A stretch of DNA of 64,000 bases from Adhaeribacter aquaticus DSM 16391 (GTDB lineage: Bacteria; Bacteroidota; Bacteroidia; Cytophagales; Hymenobacteraceae), in assembly GCF_000473365.1 (NCBI RefSeq), contig NZ_KI421517.1:2131404-2195403 (forward strand), written 5' to 3'. Positions within the stretch are counted from its first letter, which is position 1; the number at the start of each line of letters is the position of its first letter. The translations under genes and the position numbers were made by a program. The notes beneath the pieces were generated by a model. The model did not search any database. It was not told the origin of the DNA and worked only from the letters and a program-made list of their open reading frames with translations. Below are positions 7,564 to 16,762 of this stretch, piece after piece.

Positions 7564-9315
7564 CTATTTTGTTCCTAATTGAATTTGCAATTCATTTAAT
7601 TGCTCCTGCGCAATAGGCGATGGTGCGTCAATCATAACATCGCGTCCAGAATTATTTTTCGGGAAGGCAATAAAATCACGAATTGAATCGGCACCGCCGA
7701 ATAAAGAGCAAAGTCGGTCGAAACCAAAAGCTATACCACCATGAGGAGGCGCGCCATATTCAAAGGCATTCAGCAGAAAGCCAAATTGCGCCTGTGCTTC
7801 TTCTTCGGTAAAGCCTAATAATTTAAACATACGCTCCTGAATTGGCCGCTCATAAATACGAATTGAGCCTCCTCCCACTTCTACACCATTTATTACCATA
7901 TCGTACGCATTGGCCCGCACAGCCCCCGGATTGGTAGCTATTAATTCTATATCCTCTGGCTTAGGCGACGTAAACGGATGGTGCATAGCAAAAAAGCGTT
8001 GGGCGTCATCATTCCATTCCAGTAATGGAAAATCTACCACCCACAGCGGCGAAAAAGTATTTTTATCGCGCAAACCTAAGCGCTCACCCATTTCTAAACG
8101 CAGTTCTGATAAAGCTTTCCGAGTCTTGTCCTCTGCCCCTGCTAAAATTAAAAGTAAATCCCCTGGATTAGCCGCAAAAGCCTGTGCCCATTGCTGCAGA
8201 TCGTCTTGGCTAAAGAATTTATCTACGGATGATTTAACCGTGCCATCTGCTTCTACGCGGGCATAAATAAGCCCAGTAGCCCCTAACTGAGGACGCTTTA
8301 CATATTCTGTTAATTCATCTATTTGTTTACGGGTATAGCTGGCGCAATTGTTGGCATTTATACCTATCACTAATCCTGCCTCATCAAAAACTTTAAAGCC
8401 TTTGCCTTTTACCTGGTCGTTCAGCTCCACAAATTTCATTTCGAAACGGGTATCCGGCTTATCGTTACCATAATATTTCATGGCATCCGCATAAGTCATA
8501 CGGGGAAGTTTCTCAATTTCTATTCCTTTTACTTCCCTAAACAAATGTTTCACCAAACCTTCAAAAGTATTTAGAATATCTTCTTGGGTAACAAATGAAA
8601 GTTCGCAATCTATCTGCGTAAATTCAGGCTGACGGTCAGCACGTAAATCCTCGTCCCGGAAACACTTTACAATCTGGAAATACTTGTCGAAACCAGAAAC
8701 CATCAGCAATTGCTTAAATGTTTGGGGCGATTGGGGCAGAGCATAAAACTCACCCGGATTCATGCGGGAAGGCACCACAAAATCACGTGCCCCTTCTGGC
8801 GTTGACTTTATTAATACAGGAGTTTCTACCTCAATAAAATTTAGTGTGTCTAAATAAGCACGGGATTGCTTCATCATCTGATGGCGCAATTCCAGGTTTT
8901 TACGAACAGCATTTCTCCTTAAATCCAGGTAACGGTACTTCATCCGTAAATCATCGCCACCGTCTGTTTCGTCTTCAATCAGAAATGGAGGTAATTTGGC
9001 CGGATTAAGGACTTCAATAACAGTAACCTGTATTTCTACATCGCCGGTTGCCAGTTTATCGTTTTTAGAGATACGTTCAATTACAGTACCACTCGCTTTT
9101 ATTACAAATTCACGACCTAGTTCACGAGCCGATGCCATCACTTCCGGAGCGGTTACTCCTTCTTCTAATTTTAACTGAGTAAGTCCATAACGGTCACGAA
9201 TGTCGACCCACATCATACCACCTTTATCCCGGGTTTTATGCACCCAGCCGGTTAAGGTTACTTCTTGTCCAACATGTGCACTTCTTAATTCGCCGCAAGT
9301 GTGTGTTCGTAGCAT
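7564..9315 (-). CDS. aspS: aspartyl-tRNA synthetase
   Basis: This cytoplasmic class II synthetase charges tRNA-Asp. The 583 residues follow the bacterial AspRS plan: an N-terminal OB-fold anticodon-binding domain ([20 protein letters not shown]), then the catalytic core with motif 2 ([18 protein letters not shown]), the inserted GAD domain, and motif 3 ([16 protein letters not shown]). The length is normal for a bacterial-type enzyme. Whether it is discriminating or also charges Asn cannot be read here, although a gatA gene lies at 34 kb. The start [11 protein letters not shown] is typical of the family. It is a single-gene unit with a shared terminator downstream. Confidence 0.97.
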   Translation of the reverse strand: MLRTHTCGELRSAHVGQEVTLTGWVHKTRDKGGMMWVDIRDRYGLTQLKLEEGVTAPEVMASARELGREFVIKASGTVIERISKNDKLATGDVEIQVTVIEVLNPAKLPPFLIEDETDGGDDLRMKYRYLDLRRNAVRKNLELRHQMMKQSRAYLDTLNFIEVETPVLIKSTPEGARDFVVPSRMNPGEFYALPQSPQTFKQLLMVSGFDKYFQIVKCFRDEDLRADRQPEFTQIDCELSFVTQEDILNTFEGLVKHLFREVKGIEIEKLPRMTYADAMKYYGNDKPDTRFEMKFVELNDQVKGKGFKVFDEAGLVIGINANNCASYTRKQIDELTEYVKRPQLGATGLIYARVEADGTVKSSVDKFFSQDDLQQWAQAFAANPGDLLLILAGAEDKTRKALSELRLEMGERLGLRDKNTFSPLWVVDFPLLEWNDDAQRFFAMHHPFTSPKPEDIELIATNPGAVRANAYDMVINGVEVGGGSIRIYERPIQERMFKLLGFTEEEAQAQFGFLLNAFEYGAPPHGGIAFGFDRLCSLFGGADSIRDFIAFPKNNSGRDVMIDAPSPIAQEQLNELQIQLGTK

Positions 9316-9386
9316 AGAAATCTGCCAAATAAATTCAGAGTTTTATTAAAAGATTAATTAAAGAACCAAACTTATAAAAAATAGAT

Positions 9387-9427
9387 AACACTTTTATAGG
9401 ATTGTTACTAATACCTACAAAAGTGTT
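9387..9427 (-). terminator. intrinsic terminator downstream of the small ORF
   Basis: A 14-bp stem with one mismatch (AACACTTTT-TAGG / CCTA-AAAAGTGTT) is followed on the minus strand by ATCTATTTTTT. It ends the unit that contains the small ORF at 9551-9757 and insulates aspS. Confidence 0.6.
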
Positions 9428-9550
9428 AAAAATAATTAAATAATTAAAAGGAATTTAATTAGAAGAACTTAGAACAAAAACCACAAAAGAATTTGGGTTT
9501 TCAAGAAAGGAATGATCAATAAGTAAAGAAAGGTAATCAATAACCTTTTA

Positions 9551-9757
9551 TTAATTGGCTATACTCACAAAGAACGTACCACTAGGTTTCGTTCCATCCT
9601 GCTTAGCACTTTCAGCTTTGTTTTTGGCAGTGTTGTCGTCGTTTGAATCAGTACCCAGTGAAATAAGCAAAACAATGAATACAAGCAAATGAAACAAGAG
9701 AGAGGATAAGCTATAAAGGTCTTTCCTCCGTTTTGCACTAATTCTCCTCATACGCAT
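9551..9757 (-). CDS. small single-pass membrane protein, hypothetical
   Basis: This 68-residue ORF has a strongly basic N-terminus (MRMRRISAKRRKDLYS), one hydrophobic helix (LLFHLLVFIVLLISLG) and a charged, Asp/Lys-rich tail. The positive-inside pattern predicts an N-in topology with the tail outside. A terminator-like hairpin lies about 120 bp downstream on the same strand, which supports an expressed unit. I recognise no family and cannot assign a function. The start could also be the second Met, at codon 3. Confidence 0.5.
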   Translation of the reverse strand: MRMRRISAKRRKDLYSLSSLLFHLLVFIVLLISLGTDSNDDNTAKNKAESAKQDGTKPSGTFFVSIAN

Positions 9758-10076
9758 CCCTTAAATTTATTGACTGTAAACATTTAACTAAATTCAAAAA
9801 AAACAAGTTTTGAATAAAAAAGTTGCAATACTATATAAATATCCCTGAATAAAACGAACGGAAAACCTTATTTCAAAGAATATTTAATTAGAGGAGTAAA
9901 GATAGTAGTACCTATAATGAAAAACAAAGTTTAAAGTAGATAAAGTAAGAAAATACCGGAAATTAGGTATATAAAGAGGGTGTCTATTTACTGGAGTAAG
10001 TATTTCACGAACTATTTAAGCCTTCTCTTTTTGCCCAAGTACCTAAAATTATCTGAACAGAAACCTTAAATCTCTC
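9758..10076. other. intergenic AT-rich stretch
   Basis: No ORF, RNA gene or notable repeat is recognised. It holds the divergent upstream regions of the small minus-strand ORF and the exported protein gene. Confidence 0.5.
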
Positions 10077-10084
10077 TATTTTTG
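10077..10084 (+). promoter_or_regulatory. -7 box of the exported protein-tadA unit
   Basis: TATTTTTG matches TAnnTTTG, 57 nt upstream of the ATG at 10142. No clear -33 TTG is present. Confidence 0.4.
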
Positions 10085-10141
10085 TTTTCTAGACTCATCT
10101 CTGGCAGAAAAATTGCCTTAGCCAAATGAGAAATTACTATT

Positions 10142-10702
10142 ATGAGATATTTTGCAATAACCTTATGCGGGCTTTTTGTATTAGCAAGCTTTGTTATCCC
10201 TAAATTAAAGGATATTAAAATTAATCCGAACTTAACTGTTTCTTTGCCCAAAAACTTTGTAGTAATGCCAGATGATGCAATTGCCATGAAATATCCGGCA
10301 CCTCGCAAACCCTTGGCTGCTTACACCAGTCCTGATGGCCAAATAGATTTTGTAGCCAGTGAACGAACAAGTACTTTTCAGGGAGCAGATTTAGCTGTGC
10401 TTAAGGAATTTTATAAAGCTTCTATCACTAGCAGGTATTCAGAAGTAAAATTTATTCAGGAAGAGATTAAAACTTTGAATAAGCGCAACTTCATTGTATT
10501 TGAATTCACGTCTAGTTTACGTGACGAAGGACGCAAGACAAACAAATTAGCCCCCATTCGTAAATATACCATTATTCAATATACCATGGTAAATGATAAG
10601 TTAATGGTCTTTACATTTAATGCTCCCATAGATTTACAAGAAGCATGGAAAGTTACTGCCAATAAAATTATGCAGTCTATAAAAATAAGTGATCCCTCTT
10701 AA
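10142..10702 (+). CDS. exported protein of unknown function, PsbP/DcrB-like
   Basis: The 186-residue protein has an N-terminal signal or anchor helix (YFAITLCGLFVLASFVIP) and a mixed alpha/beta domain. Its pattern is an early strand (LTVSLPKNFVVMPDD), a central region and a late segment (YTIIQYTMVNDKLMVFTFNAP, then EAWKVTANKIMQSIKI). That resembles PsbP/Mog1/DcrB-type domains found in many small exported proteins. I base this on pattern only. It ends 7 nt before tadA, so the two share a transcript, but no functional link is obvious. Confidence 0.75.
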   Translation: MRYFAITLCGLFVLASFVIPKLKDIKINPNLTVSLPKNFVVMPDDAIAMKYPAPRKPLAAYTSPDGQIDFVASERTSTFQGADLAVLKEFYKASITSRYSEVKFIQEEIKTLNKRNFIVFEFTSSLRDEGRKTNKLAPIRKYTIIQYTMVNDKLMVFTFNAPIDLQEAWKVTANKIMQSIKISDPS

Positions 10703-10709
10703 ATAAAAC

Positions 10710-11159
10710 ATGATGCTATCTGTTTTCAGCGACGAACATTATATGAAAGAGGCTTACAAACAAGCCCTGTATGCCAAAGAAGAAGGAGAGATACCTATTG
10801 GTGCCGTGGTAGTTTGTAATAACAAAATTATTGCCCGGGCCTATAACCAAACCGAGAAACTTAACGATGTAACGGCCCATGCTGAAATCCTGGCCATTAC
10901 GTCTGCCTCTAATCATTTAGCTAATAAATACTTACAGGATTGCACTTTATATGTAACGGTAGAACCTTGTGTTATGTGTGCAGGAGCCAGTTATTGGGCT
11001 CAACTGAAGCGGATTGTGTTTGCTACCACCGATCCTAAACGAGGGTTCAGGCGCTTTGGCAGTCAGTTATTGCACCCTAAAACGGAAATGGAAAGTGGCA
11101 TAATGGCACATGAATGCAGTAACCTTATGACGGAATTCTTTTTGAATAAAAGGATTTAG
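10710..11159 (+). CDS. tadA: tRNA-specific adenosine deaminase / nucleoside deaminase
   Basis: This zinc-dependent deaminase is predicted to convert adenosine 34 of tRNA-Arg(ACG) to inosine. In 149 residues it carries the CDA-fold signature: zinc ligands His57 (HAE, with catalytic Glu59), Cys87 and Cys90 (PCVMC). The N-terminus (EHYMKEAYKQALYAKEEGEIP) and the early PIGAVVV strand match TadA. Related guanine or cytosine deaminases share the zinc motif, but length and N-terminal helix favour TadA. It probably shares a transcript with the exported protein 7 nt upstream. The codons ATG ATG at the start leave the exact first Met open. Confidence 0.88.
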   Translation: MMLSVFSDEHYMKEAYKQALYAKEEGEIPIGAVVVCNNKIIARAYNQTEKLNDVTAHAEILAITSASNHLANKYLQDCTLYVTVEPCVMCAGASYWAQLKRIVFATTDPKRGFRRFGSQLLHPKTEMESGIMAHECSNLMTEFFLNKRI

Positions 11160-11171
11160 CTTCTATCTTTG
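11142..11171 (+). promoter_or_regulatory. promoter of the superoxide dismutase gene
   Basis: TTG at 11142-11144 is followed by exactly 19 nt and then TATCTTTG at 11164-11171, an excellent match to the Bacteroidota promoter. The -33 element lies inside the end of tadA. The SOD start codon is 43 nt downstream. Confidence 0.75.
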
Positions 11172-11213
11172 AAATATTACGTAAACAAGTGTCTAACCTA
11201 AAAAAATAAAACT

Positions 11214-11822
11214 ATGGCTTTTGAACTTCCTCAACTTCCTTATGCTTACGATGCGCTGGAACCACACATCGACCGCCAGACAATGGAAATCCATCATACC
11301 AAACACCATCAGGCATATGTAACCAACCTGAACAATGCCATTCAGGGAACTGAGCTGGAAGGTAAATCTTTAGAAGAAATTCTGCAGAACATTAGTAAAG
11401 CTCCGGCTCCTGTACGCAATAATGGTGGTGGTCATTACAATCACTCTTTATTCTGGACATTGCTTTCCCCTAATGGTGGCGGCGAACCAACCGGCCCGGT
11501 AGCAGAAGCTATAAATAATGCTTTTGGTTCTTATGAAAAATTTAAAGAAGAATTTACCAAAGCTGCTACTACCCGTTTCGGTTCTGGCTGGGCTTGGTTA
11601 TGCAAAGTAGAAGGTGGTGCGGTACAAATTTGTTCTACTGCTAATCAGGATAACCCTTTAATGGATATTGAAGGCCACTGCGGTGGTACGCCAATATTAG
11701 GATTAGATGTTTGGGAGCATGCTTATTATCTTAAATATCAGAACCGTCGTCCGGACTACATAGGAGCCTTTTATAATGTTATTAACTGGGACGAAGTAAA
11801 TCGTCTTTACACTGCAGGTTAA
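11214..11822 (+). CDS. sodA: superoxide dismutase, Fe/Mn family (Mn-like)
   Basis: This enzyme dismutates superoxide to oxygen and hydrogen peroxide. The 202 residues hold the four metal ligands His27, His78 (in HYNHSLFW), Asp166 and His170 (in LDVWEHAYY). Gly72-Gly73-Gly74 before the second histidine and Gln146 in NQDNPL match the Mn-SOD rather than Fe-SOD pattern, although cambialistic use is possible. There is no signal peptide, so it should be cytoplasmic. It has its own promoter and a perfect-palindrome terminator, so it is a single-gene unit. Confidence 0.95.
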   Translation: MAFELPQLPYAYDALEPHIDRQTMEIHHTKHHQAYVTNLNNAIQGTELEGKSLEEILQNISKAPAPVRNNGGGHYNHSLFWTLLSPNGGGEPTGPVAEAINNAFGSYEKFKEEFTKAATTRFGSGWAWLCKVEGGAVQICSTANQDNPLMDIEGHCGGTPILGLDVWEHAYYLKYQNRRPDYIGAFYNVINWDEVNRLYTAG

Positions 11823-11840
11823 TAAATCTGAAATCCTTTA

Positions 11841-11890
11841 TTTAAAATAAAAAGCCCCATCAAAATTTTGATGGGGCTTTTTATTTTAAA
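11841..11890. terminator. terminator, perfect 50-bp palindrome
   Basis: Two 25-bp arms meet without any spacer (CATCAAAA / TTTTGATG at the centre), with the GC core AGCCCCATC and T5 after it. It terminates the SOD gene and is symmetric, so it can act in both directions. Confidence 0.9.
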
Positions 11891-11908
11891 TAAATTAACA
11901 AAAAATGT

Positions 11909-11940
11909 TTGGTTTAAAAGATAAATTTTATTTTAATTTG
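11909..11940 (+). promoter_or_regulatory. promoter of the metY leader
   Basis: TTG at 11909-11911, a 21-nt spacer and TTAATTTG at 11933-11940 resemble the Bacteroidota promoter. Transcription would start near 11945, about 30 nt before the riboswitch. Confidence 0.5.
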
Positions 11941-11973
11941 TGCCATAATACACTTTCCTACTTTTAAGGATTG

Positions 11974-12074
11974 ATTTATAAAGAAGAGGCGAGAGAATAG
12001 GCTCTAAGACCCTCTGGCAACCGCAAGCAAACTGAAAGGTGCCAAATCCTATCCCAACTGAGGGAAATATAAAT
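11974..12074 (+). ncRNA. SAM-I type (S-box) riboswitch
   Basis: The element has the S-box hallmarks in a form seen in Bacteroidota: GAGGCGAGAG, then GGCTCT, GACCCTCTGGCAACC and AAGGTGCCAAATCC. The outer P1 helix is visible as ATTTATA (11974-11980) pairing with TATAAAT (12068-12074). It senses S-adenosylmethionine and lies upstream of the methionine genes metY and metX. No T-tract terminator follows the aptamer, so control is more likely translational or through the short ORF that starts 10 nt after P1. Aptamer identity is from recognised consensus; a covariance search would settle the class. Confidence 0.85.
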
Positions 12075-12083
12075 TAATTAATA

Positions 12084-12203
12084 ATGAAAAACCACTTTAT
12101 TGCCCCTAGCCTTTTTGTAGCTAATCCTAGCGTTTTAGCTTCATTGTGCGTTTCCAGCACCTCTCCCATTAGCTGTTGTTGCTGTTGTATCAGCATGTGC
12201 TAA
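12084..12203 (+). CDS. poly-cysteine leader peptide (putative attenuator ORF)
   Basis: The ATG at 12084 opens a 39-codon frame lying between the SAM riboswitch and metY. The peptide begins MKNHFIAPSLFVANPSVLAS and ends with SPISCCCCCISMC before TAA. Seven of 39 residues are Cys, five of them consecutive (codons TGT TGT TGC TGT TGT, 12174-12188), and a Met-Cys pair precedes the stop. A run of codons for the end product of a pathway is the hallmark of leader peptides that sense aminoacyl-tRNA, here Cys-tRNA. The start lies 10 nt after riboswitch helix P1, so SAM binding could also affect its translation. That it is translated and regulatory is inference. I know of no named family for it. Confidence 0.7.
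   Translation: MKNHFIAPSLFVANPSVLASLCVSSTSPISCCCCCISMC
12168..12180 (+). promoter_or_regulatory. anti-start segment inside the leader ORF
   Basis: ATTAGCTG (12168-12175), coding Ile-Ser and the first two bases of the Cys run, is exactly complementary to CAGCTAAT at 12242-12249 and again at 12306-12313. The second target lies 1 nt after the metY ATG. Further weak pairs (G-U, U-G, A-U) extend over both ATG codons. A ribosome stalled on the Cys codons would cover this segment and free the metY start. The pairing is seen; its regulatory role is inferred. Confidence 0.5.
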
Positions 12204-12205
12204 GA

Positions 12206-12241
12206 GCATTCTACGAAATAAAGTTTCTTCGAACTTAATGC
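12206..12241 (+). promoter_or_regulatory. hairpin after the leader ORF
   Basis: GCATT (12206-12210) pairs with AATGC (12237-12241), and inner CGAA / TTCG adds to the stem. It starts just after the leader stop codon and abuts CAGCTAAT at 12242, so it could stack coaxially with the leader pairing. No T-tract follows, which speaks against a transcription terminator. Confidence 0.4.
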
Positions 12242-12270
12242 CAGCTAATAAAGAGCAGGCCCGGGTATAA
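12238..12270 (+). other. ten-codon mini-ORF duplicating the metY start site
   Basis: ATG at 12238 opens MPANKEQARV followed by TAA. Its first 14 nt (ATGCCAGCTAATAA) match the metY start (ATGTCAGCTAATAA, 12302-12315) at 13 of 14 positions, exactly 64 nt upstream. It may act as a decoy start or alternative pairing partner. Translation is unproven. Confidence 0.45.
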
Positions 12271-12289
12271 CTTTTTCATTTAACCTTAA

Positions 12290-13633
<1,344 letters not shown>

Positions 13634-13684
13634 TTATAAATTATTAGCTAAGGCAAATTACCTTAAATTATTACAGCTTTGTAG

Positions 13685-13719
13685 TTTCAACAGTGAGAAA
13701 ATGAACCTCGCTGTTGAAA
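13685..13719 (+). promoter_or_regulatory. metY-metX intercistronic hairpin
   Basis: TTTCAACAG and CTGTTGAAA form 9 bp, extended by GAG / CTC after a mismatch. Only scattered T residues follow, so it may be a weak terminator, a processing site or an mRNA stabiliser that sets the metY/metX ratio. Confidence 0.6.
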
Positions 13720-13727
13720 TTATGTTT

Positions 13728-13735
13728 TATCTTTG
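13728..13735 (+). promoter_or_regulatory. possible internal -7 box for metX
   Basis: TATCTTTG matches the consensus exactly and is 18 nt before the metX ATG at 13754. No -33 TTG is at normal spacing, so promoter strength is uncertain. It overlaps the alternative in-frame TTG at 13733. Confidence 0.4.
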
Positions 13736-13753
13736 CAGAAATTATTGAATAGC

Positions 13754-14782
13754 ATGAGTCAGGAAGTTTTAACGTACCCGTACCCATTTAACCTGGAGTG
13801 TGGGCAAAGTTTACCCGAGCTCCAGATTACGTATCATACTTACGGGAAATTAAATCCTGAAAAAAATAACGTGGTGTGGGTGTGTCATGCCCTAACCGCA
13901 AATTCTGATGTACTGGATTGGTGGAAAGGCTTATTTGGGGATAATAGTTTATATAATGCAGAAGAATATTTTATAGTTTGTGCTAATATTCTAGGCTCTT
14001 GTTACGGTACTACTGGTCCTTTGTCCATGAATCCGGAAACTGGCCAGCCGTATTACCAAAATTTTCCGGCTATCACCATTCGCGACATGGTGCAGGCGCA
14101 CGAATTACTTCGCCAGCACCTGGAAATAAATCAAATTCACACGGTAATAGGAGGCTCTTTAGGGGGGCAACAGGCAATGGAGTGGGCTATTCAGAAACCA
14201 ACCATTATTCAGAACTTAATTATTGTCGCCACTAATGCTTATCATTCTCCGTGGGGCATTGGTTTTAATGAAGCTCAACGCATGGCCATTCAGGCCGATC
14301 CTACTTTTTACCAGAATACCCCAGACGGCGGCAGAAATGGACTGAAAGCAGCCCGGGCCATGGCATTATTAAGCTATCGAAACTACGATACGTATACCAA
14401 AACCCAACGCGAAGAAGACTTAAATAAAACCGACAATTACAAAGCTAGCTCTTACCAAAAATATCAGGGAGAAAAACTGGTTAATCGTTTTGATGCTTAT
14501 GCCTATTTCTCACTGAGTAAAACCATGGACTCCCATAATGTGGGGCGTAACCGTGGCAGTGTAGAGGCCGCATTAGCCCAAATAAAAGCGAAAACTTTAG
14601 TTATTGGTATTAATTCGGATGTTTTGTTTCCGGTTTCAGAACAAAAGTTCTTGGCAGCCAATATTAAAAATGCGGTTTATGTAGAAATTGATTCTTTTTA
14701 CGGACATGACGGATTTTTGATTGAAACCCCCAAGCTTACTCAACTTATTGAATCTTTCTATGAATTACCAGTGGCAAAATAA
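13754..14782 (+). CDS. metX: homoserine O-acetyltransferase
   Basis: This alpha/beta-hydrolase-fold acyltransferase makes O-acetylhomoserine from homoserine and acetyl-CoA, feeding MetY. The 342-residue protein has the catalytic triad Ser135 (GGSLGGQQAMEW), Asp289 (GINSDVLFP) and His318 (YGHDGFLIE), and the family segment CHALTANSDVLDWW. The ATG at 13754 is preferred over the in-frame TTG at 13733, since that codon lies in a promoter-like sequence and homologues usually start near the TYPYPF segment. It follows metY by about 120 nt with a hairpin between them. Acetyl rather than succinyl specificity is the family norm but not proved here. Confidence 0.93.
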   Translation: MSQEVLTYPYPFNLECGQSLPELQITYHTYGKLNPEKNNVVWVCHALTANSDVLDWWKGLFGDNSLYNAEEYFIVCANILGSCYGTTGPLSMNPETGQPYYQNFPAITIRDMVQAHELLRQHLEINQIHTVIGGSLGGQQAMEWAIQKPTIIQNLIIVATNAYHSPWGIGFNEAQRMAIQADPTFYQNTPDGGRNGLKAARAMALLSYRNYDTYTKTQREEDLNKTDNYKASSYQKYQGEKLVNRFDAYAYFSLSKTMDSHNVGRNRGSVEAALAQIKAKTLVIGINSDVLFPVSEQKFLAANIKNAVYVEIDSFYGHDGFLIETPKLTQLIESFYELPVAK

Positions 14783-14849
14783 CTTTTAGCCTAATTATTT
14801 TTAGCTATAAGTTGTTTTATTACTGGTAAATACCTTTCTATTTTGCAGC

Positions 14850-15758
14850 ATGATTGCACCTTTAAAACCTGGTGATACAATAGCAATTTGTGCGCTGGCC
14901 AGAAAAGTATCTATATCCGAACTGGAACCAGCTATTTCTATTTTTAAGGAATGGGGATTAAAAGTTGTTTTAGGTGCCTCCCTCTCGCTTGAATTTCATC
15001 AGTTTGCCGGAACAGACGAGGAACGATTAGCCGATTTTCAAAATTTGCTAGATAACCCCGAAGTAAAAGCTATTATCAGTGCCCGGGGTGGCTACGGCAC
15101 CACCCGTATCTTAGATAGAATTGATTTCTTTACTTTTAAACTAAACCCGAAGTGGCTCATTGGGTTTAGTGATATTACGGCTCTACTTTGCCAAGTTCAT
15201 AATTTTAGTATTGAAAGCATTCATGCTACCATGCCCGCTTTATTTGCTAAACCAGGCGCAGAACCGGCAATTCAAAGCTTACGAAAGATCTTATTTGGCC
15301 ACTATGACCCCTATACCTGTTTAGCTCATAAACTTAACCGTCTTGGCAAAGCTAAAGGCACTTTAGTAGGAGGTAACTTAAGTATTTTGATAACTTGTTT
15401 AGGAACTTCATCCGAAATCGACACAGCGGGGAAGGTGTTATTTTTGGAAGACCTAGACGAATACCTTTACCACATAGACCGCATGATGGTACAACTGGAC
15501 CGAGCTGGCAAATTAAAAGATTTAGCCGGTTTAGTTGTGGGCTATATGAGCGACATGAAGGATAACACCATTCCTTTTGGCAAAAGTGCTTATGAAATTA
15601 TTGCGGAACATGCAGGCAAATACAACTATCCAATTGCCTTTGGCTTTCCTACCGGCCATGAGCCAGAAAACCTTGCTTTAATTTGTGGAAGAGAAGTGTT
15701 CCTTTCTGTTGATTCTACTGGTACAACTCTGGAATACACCTCTCCCCTAATAAATTAA
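14850..15758 (+). CDS. ldcA: LD-carboxypeptidase, peptidase S66 family
   Basis: This enzyme removes the terminal D-Ala from murein tetrapeptides during peptidoglycan recycling. The 302 residues show the S66 layout: an N-terminal domain opening with LKPGDTIAICALA and AIISARGGYGTTRIL, the nucleophile serine in LIGFSDITALL, and the C-terminal catalytic segment ending in GFPTGHEPENLALICG with the histidine. No signal peptide is seen, consistent with a cytoplasmic recycling enzyme. Its last 4 bases overlap the end of the convergent M28 gene. Related microcin-immunity proteins (MccF) share the fold, but a housekeeping role is more likely. Confidence 0.9.
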   Translation: MIAPLKPGDTIAICALARKVSISELEPAISIFKEWGLKVVLGASLSLEFHQFAGTDEERLADFQNLLDNPEVKAIISARGGYGTTRILDRIDFFTFKLNPKWLIGFSDITALLCQVHNFSIESIHATMPALFAKPGAEPAIQSLRKILFGHYDPYTCLAHKLNRLGKAKGTLVGGNLSILITCLGTSSEIDTAGKVLFLEDLDEYLYHIDRMMVQLDRAGKLKDLAGLVVGYMSDMKDNTIPFGKSAYEIIAEHAGKYNYPIAFGFPTGHEPENLALICGREVFLSVDSTGTTLEYTSPLIN

Positions 15759-16762
15759 ACAGCTAATTGGCTATAAATAACTTGTATAACGGTTTGCCCA
15801 ACCGCTTTTAAAGTTCTCCGATCAATAACCGACATATTATCAGAGTGACGGTGGTGGTATTTACCAAAGGTGCCATCCGGACTGGTAGGATCATAATCCA
15901 AAATATCTATTGTTGGCACACCTCCCTGCATCATGAACACATGGTCATCTGTTATCGGGCCATTTTCAGTATAAATAAAATAATCAGAATAGCCTAATTG
16001 GTTAGCTATTTTCCAAACGCTATTCAACGTTTGGGGAGCAAACTGTTTAGAATAGACTTCCTGGGCAAACTTGGCATTTTTTGCGCCAACCATATCCAGT
16101 AAAATACCAAAGTTGGCGCCATAGTTTGCCTGATGTTTATTTTGAGCCCAATGCTGCGACCCTAAACACCAGGTATTTTCTCCTCCCCCATCCGGATCAC
16201 CATAATCTTCACCATCAAAGAAAAAAATATCCACACCTACATTTGGGTTAGCCTGGGCGGTGTGCAACAAACGACCAATCTCTAATAATACACCTACGCC
16301 ACTGGCACCATCATTGGCACCATCGGGTGGTGTTGTCGGGTTGGTATCATCTTTATCTGCCCAGGGGCGGGTGTCCCAATGCGAGGCTAACGCAATACGA
16401 TTAGCGACTTTGGGATTATACGATCCAATTATATTTCGCAACTTTAATCTTTTCCCATCAAAAGAAGTAGCCTCAAATTCCTGCACTTTTACATCGGCAC
16501 CTAATTCTTTTAATTTTTGAATCAGGTAATCGCCACATGCCCGATGAGCGGTGGAATTAGGCACTCTTGGTCCAAAACTTACCTGCTTTGCAATATATTG
16601 GTAAGCAGAATCAGCATTGAAGGTTGGTGCTGTAGAAACTTCTTTGGTGGCAACCTGGGTATCTGGTTCTGTGACCGTTGTTTCTTTTTTCTTAAAATCA
16701 CAGCCATACAATAACCCAACTACCAACCAGGTAGCCCAAATACTAGTCCAACTATTCTTCAT
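15755..16762 (-). CDS. M28-family lipoprotein, glutaminyl-peptide cyclotransferase-like
   Basis: This predicted lipoprotein has a signal peptide with lipobox LLYGC (Cys21 from the chosen Met) and an M28 zinc-peptidase fold. Metal-site motifs are visible: ASHWDTRPWAD, DGANDGASGVGVLLEIGR, FFFDGEDYGDP and a late histidine in FGKYHHRHSDN. The WDTRP and FDGED pattern is that of secreted glutaminyl cyclases, which form pyroglutamate at N-termini. Such cyclases matter in T9SS bacteria because exported proteins often begin with Gln. The frame reaches back to 16774, but the ATG at 16762 gives a better signal peptide. The start overlaps the end of cysS by 11 bp, so the two are co-transcribed. Confidence 0.85.
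   Translation of the reverse strand: MKNSWTSIWATWLVVGLLYGCDFKKKETTVTEPDTQVATKEVSTAPTFNADSAYQYIAKQVSFGPRVPNSTAHRACGDYLIQKLKELGADVKVQEFEATSFDGKRLKLRNIIGSYNPKVANRIALASHWDTRPWADKDDTNPTTPPDGANDGASGVGVLLEIGRLLHTAQANPNVGVDIFFFDGEDYGDPDGGGENTWCLGSQHWAQNKHQANYGANFGILLDMVGAKNAKFAQEVYSKQFAPQTLNSVWKIANQLGYSDYFIYTENGPITDDHVFMMQGGVPTIDILDYDPTSPDGTFGKYHHRHSDNMSVIDRRTLKAVGQTVIQVIYSQLAV

Noticed and set aside
12206..12270. Transcription terminator downstream of the poly-Cys ORF
   Set aside because: Hairpins are present but no T-tract follows, so translational control is more likely.
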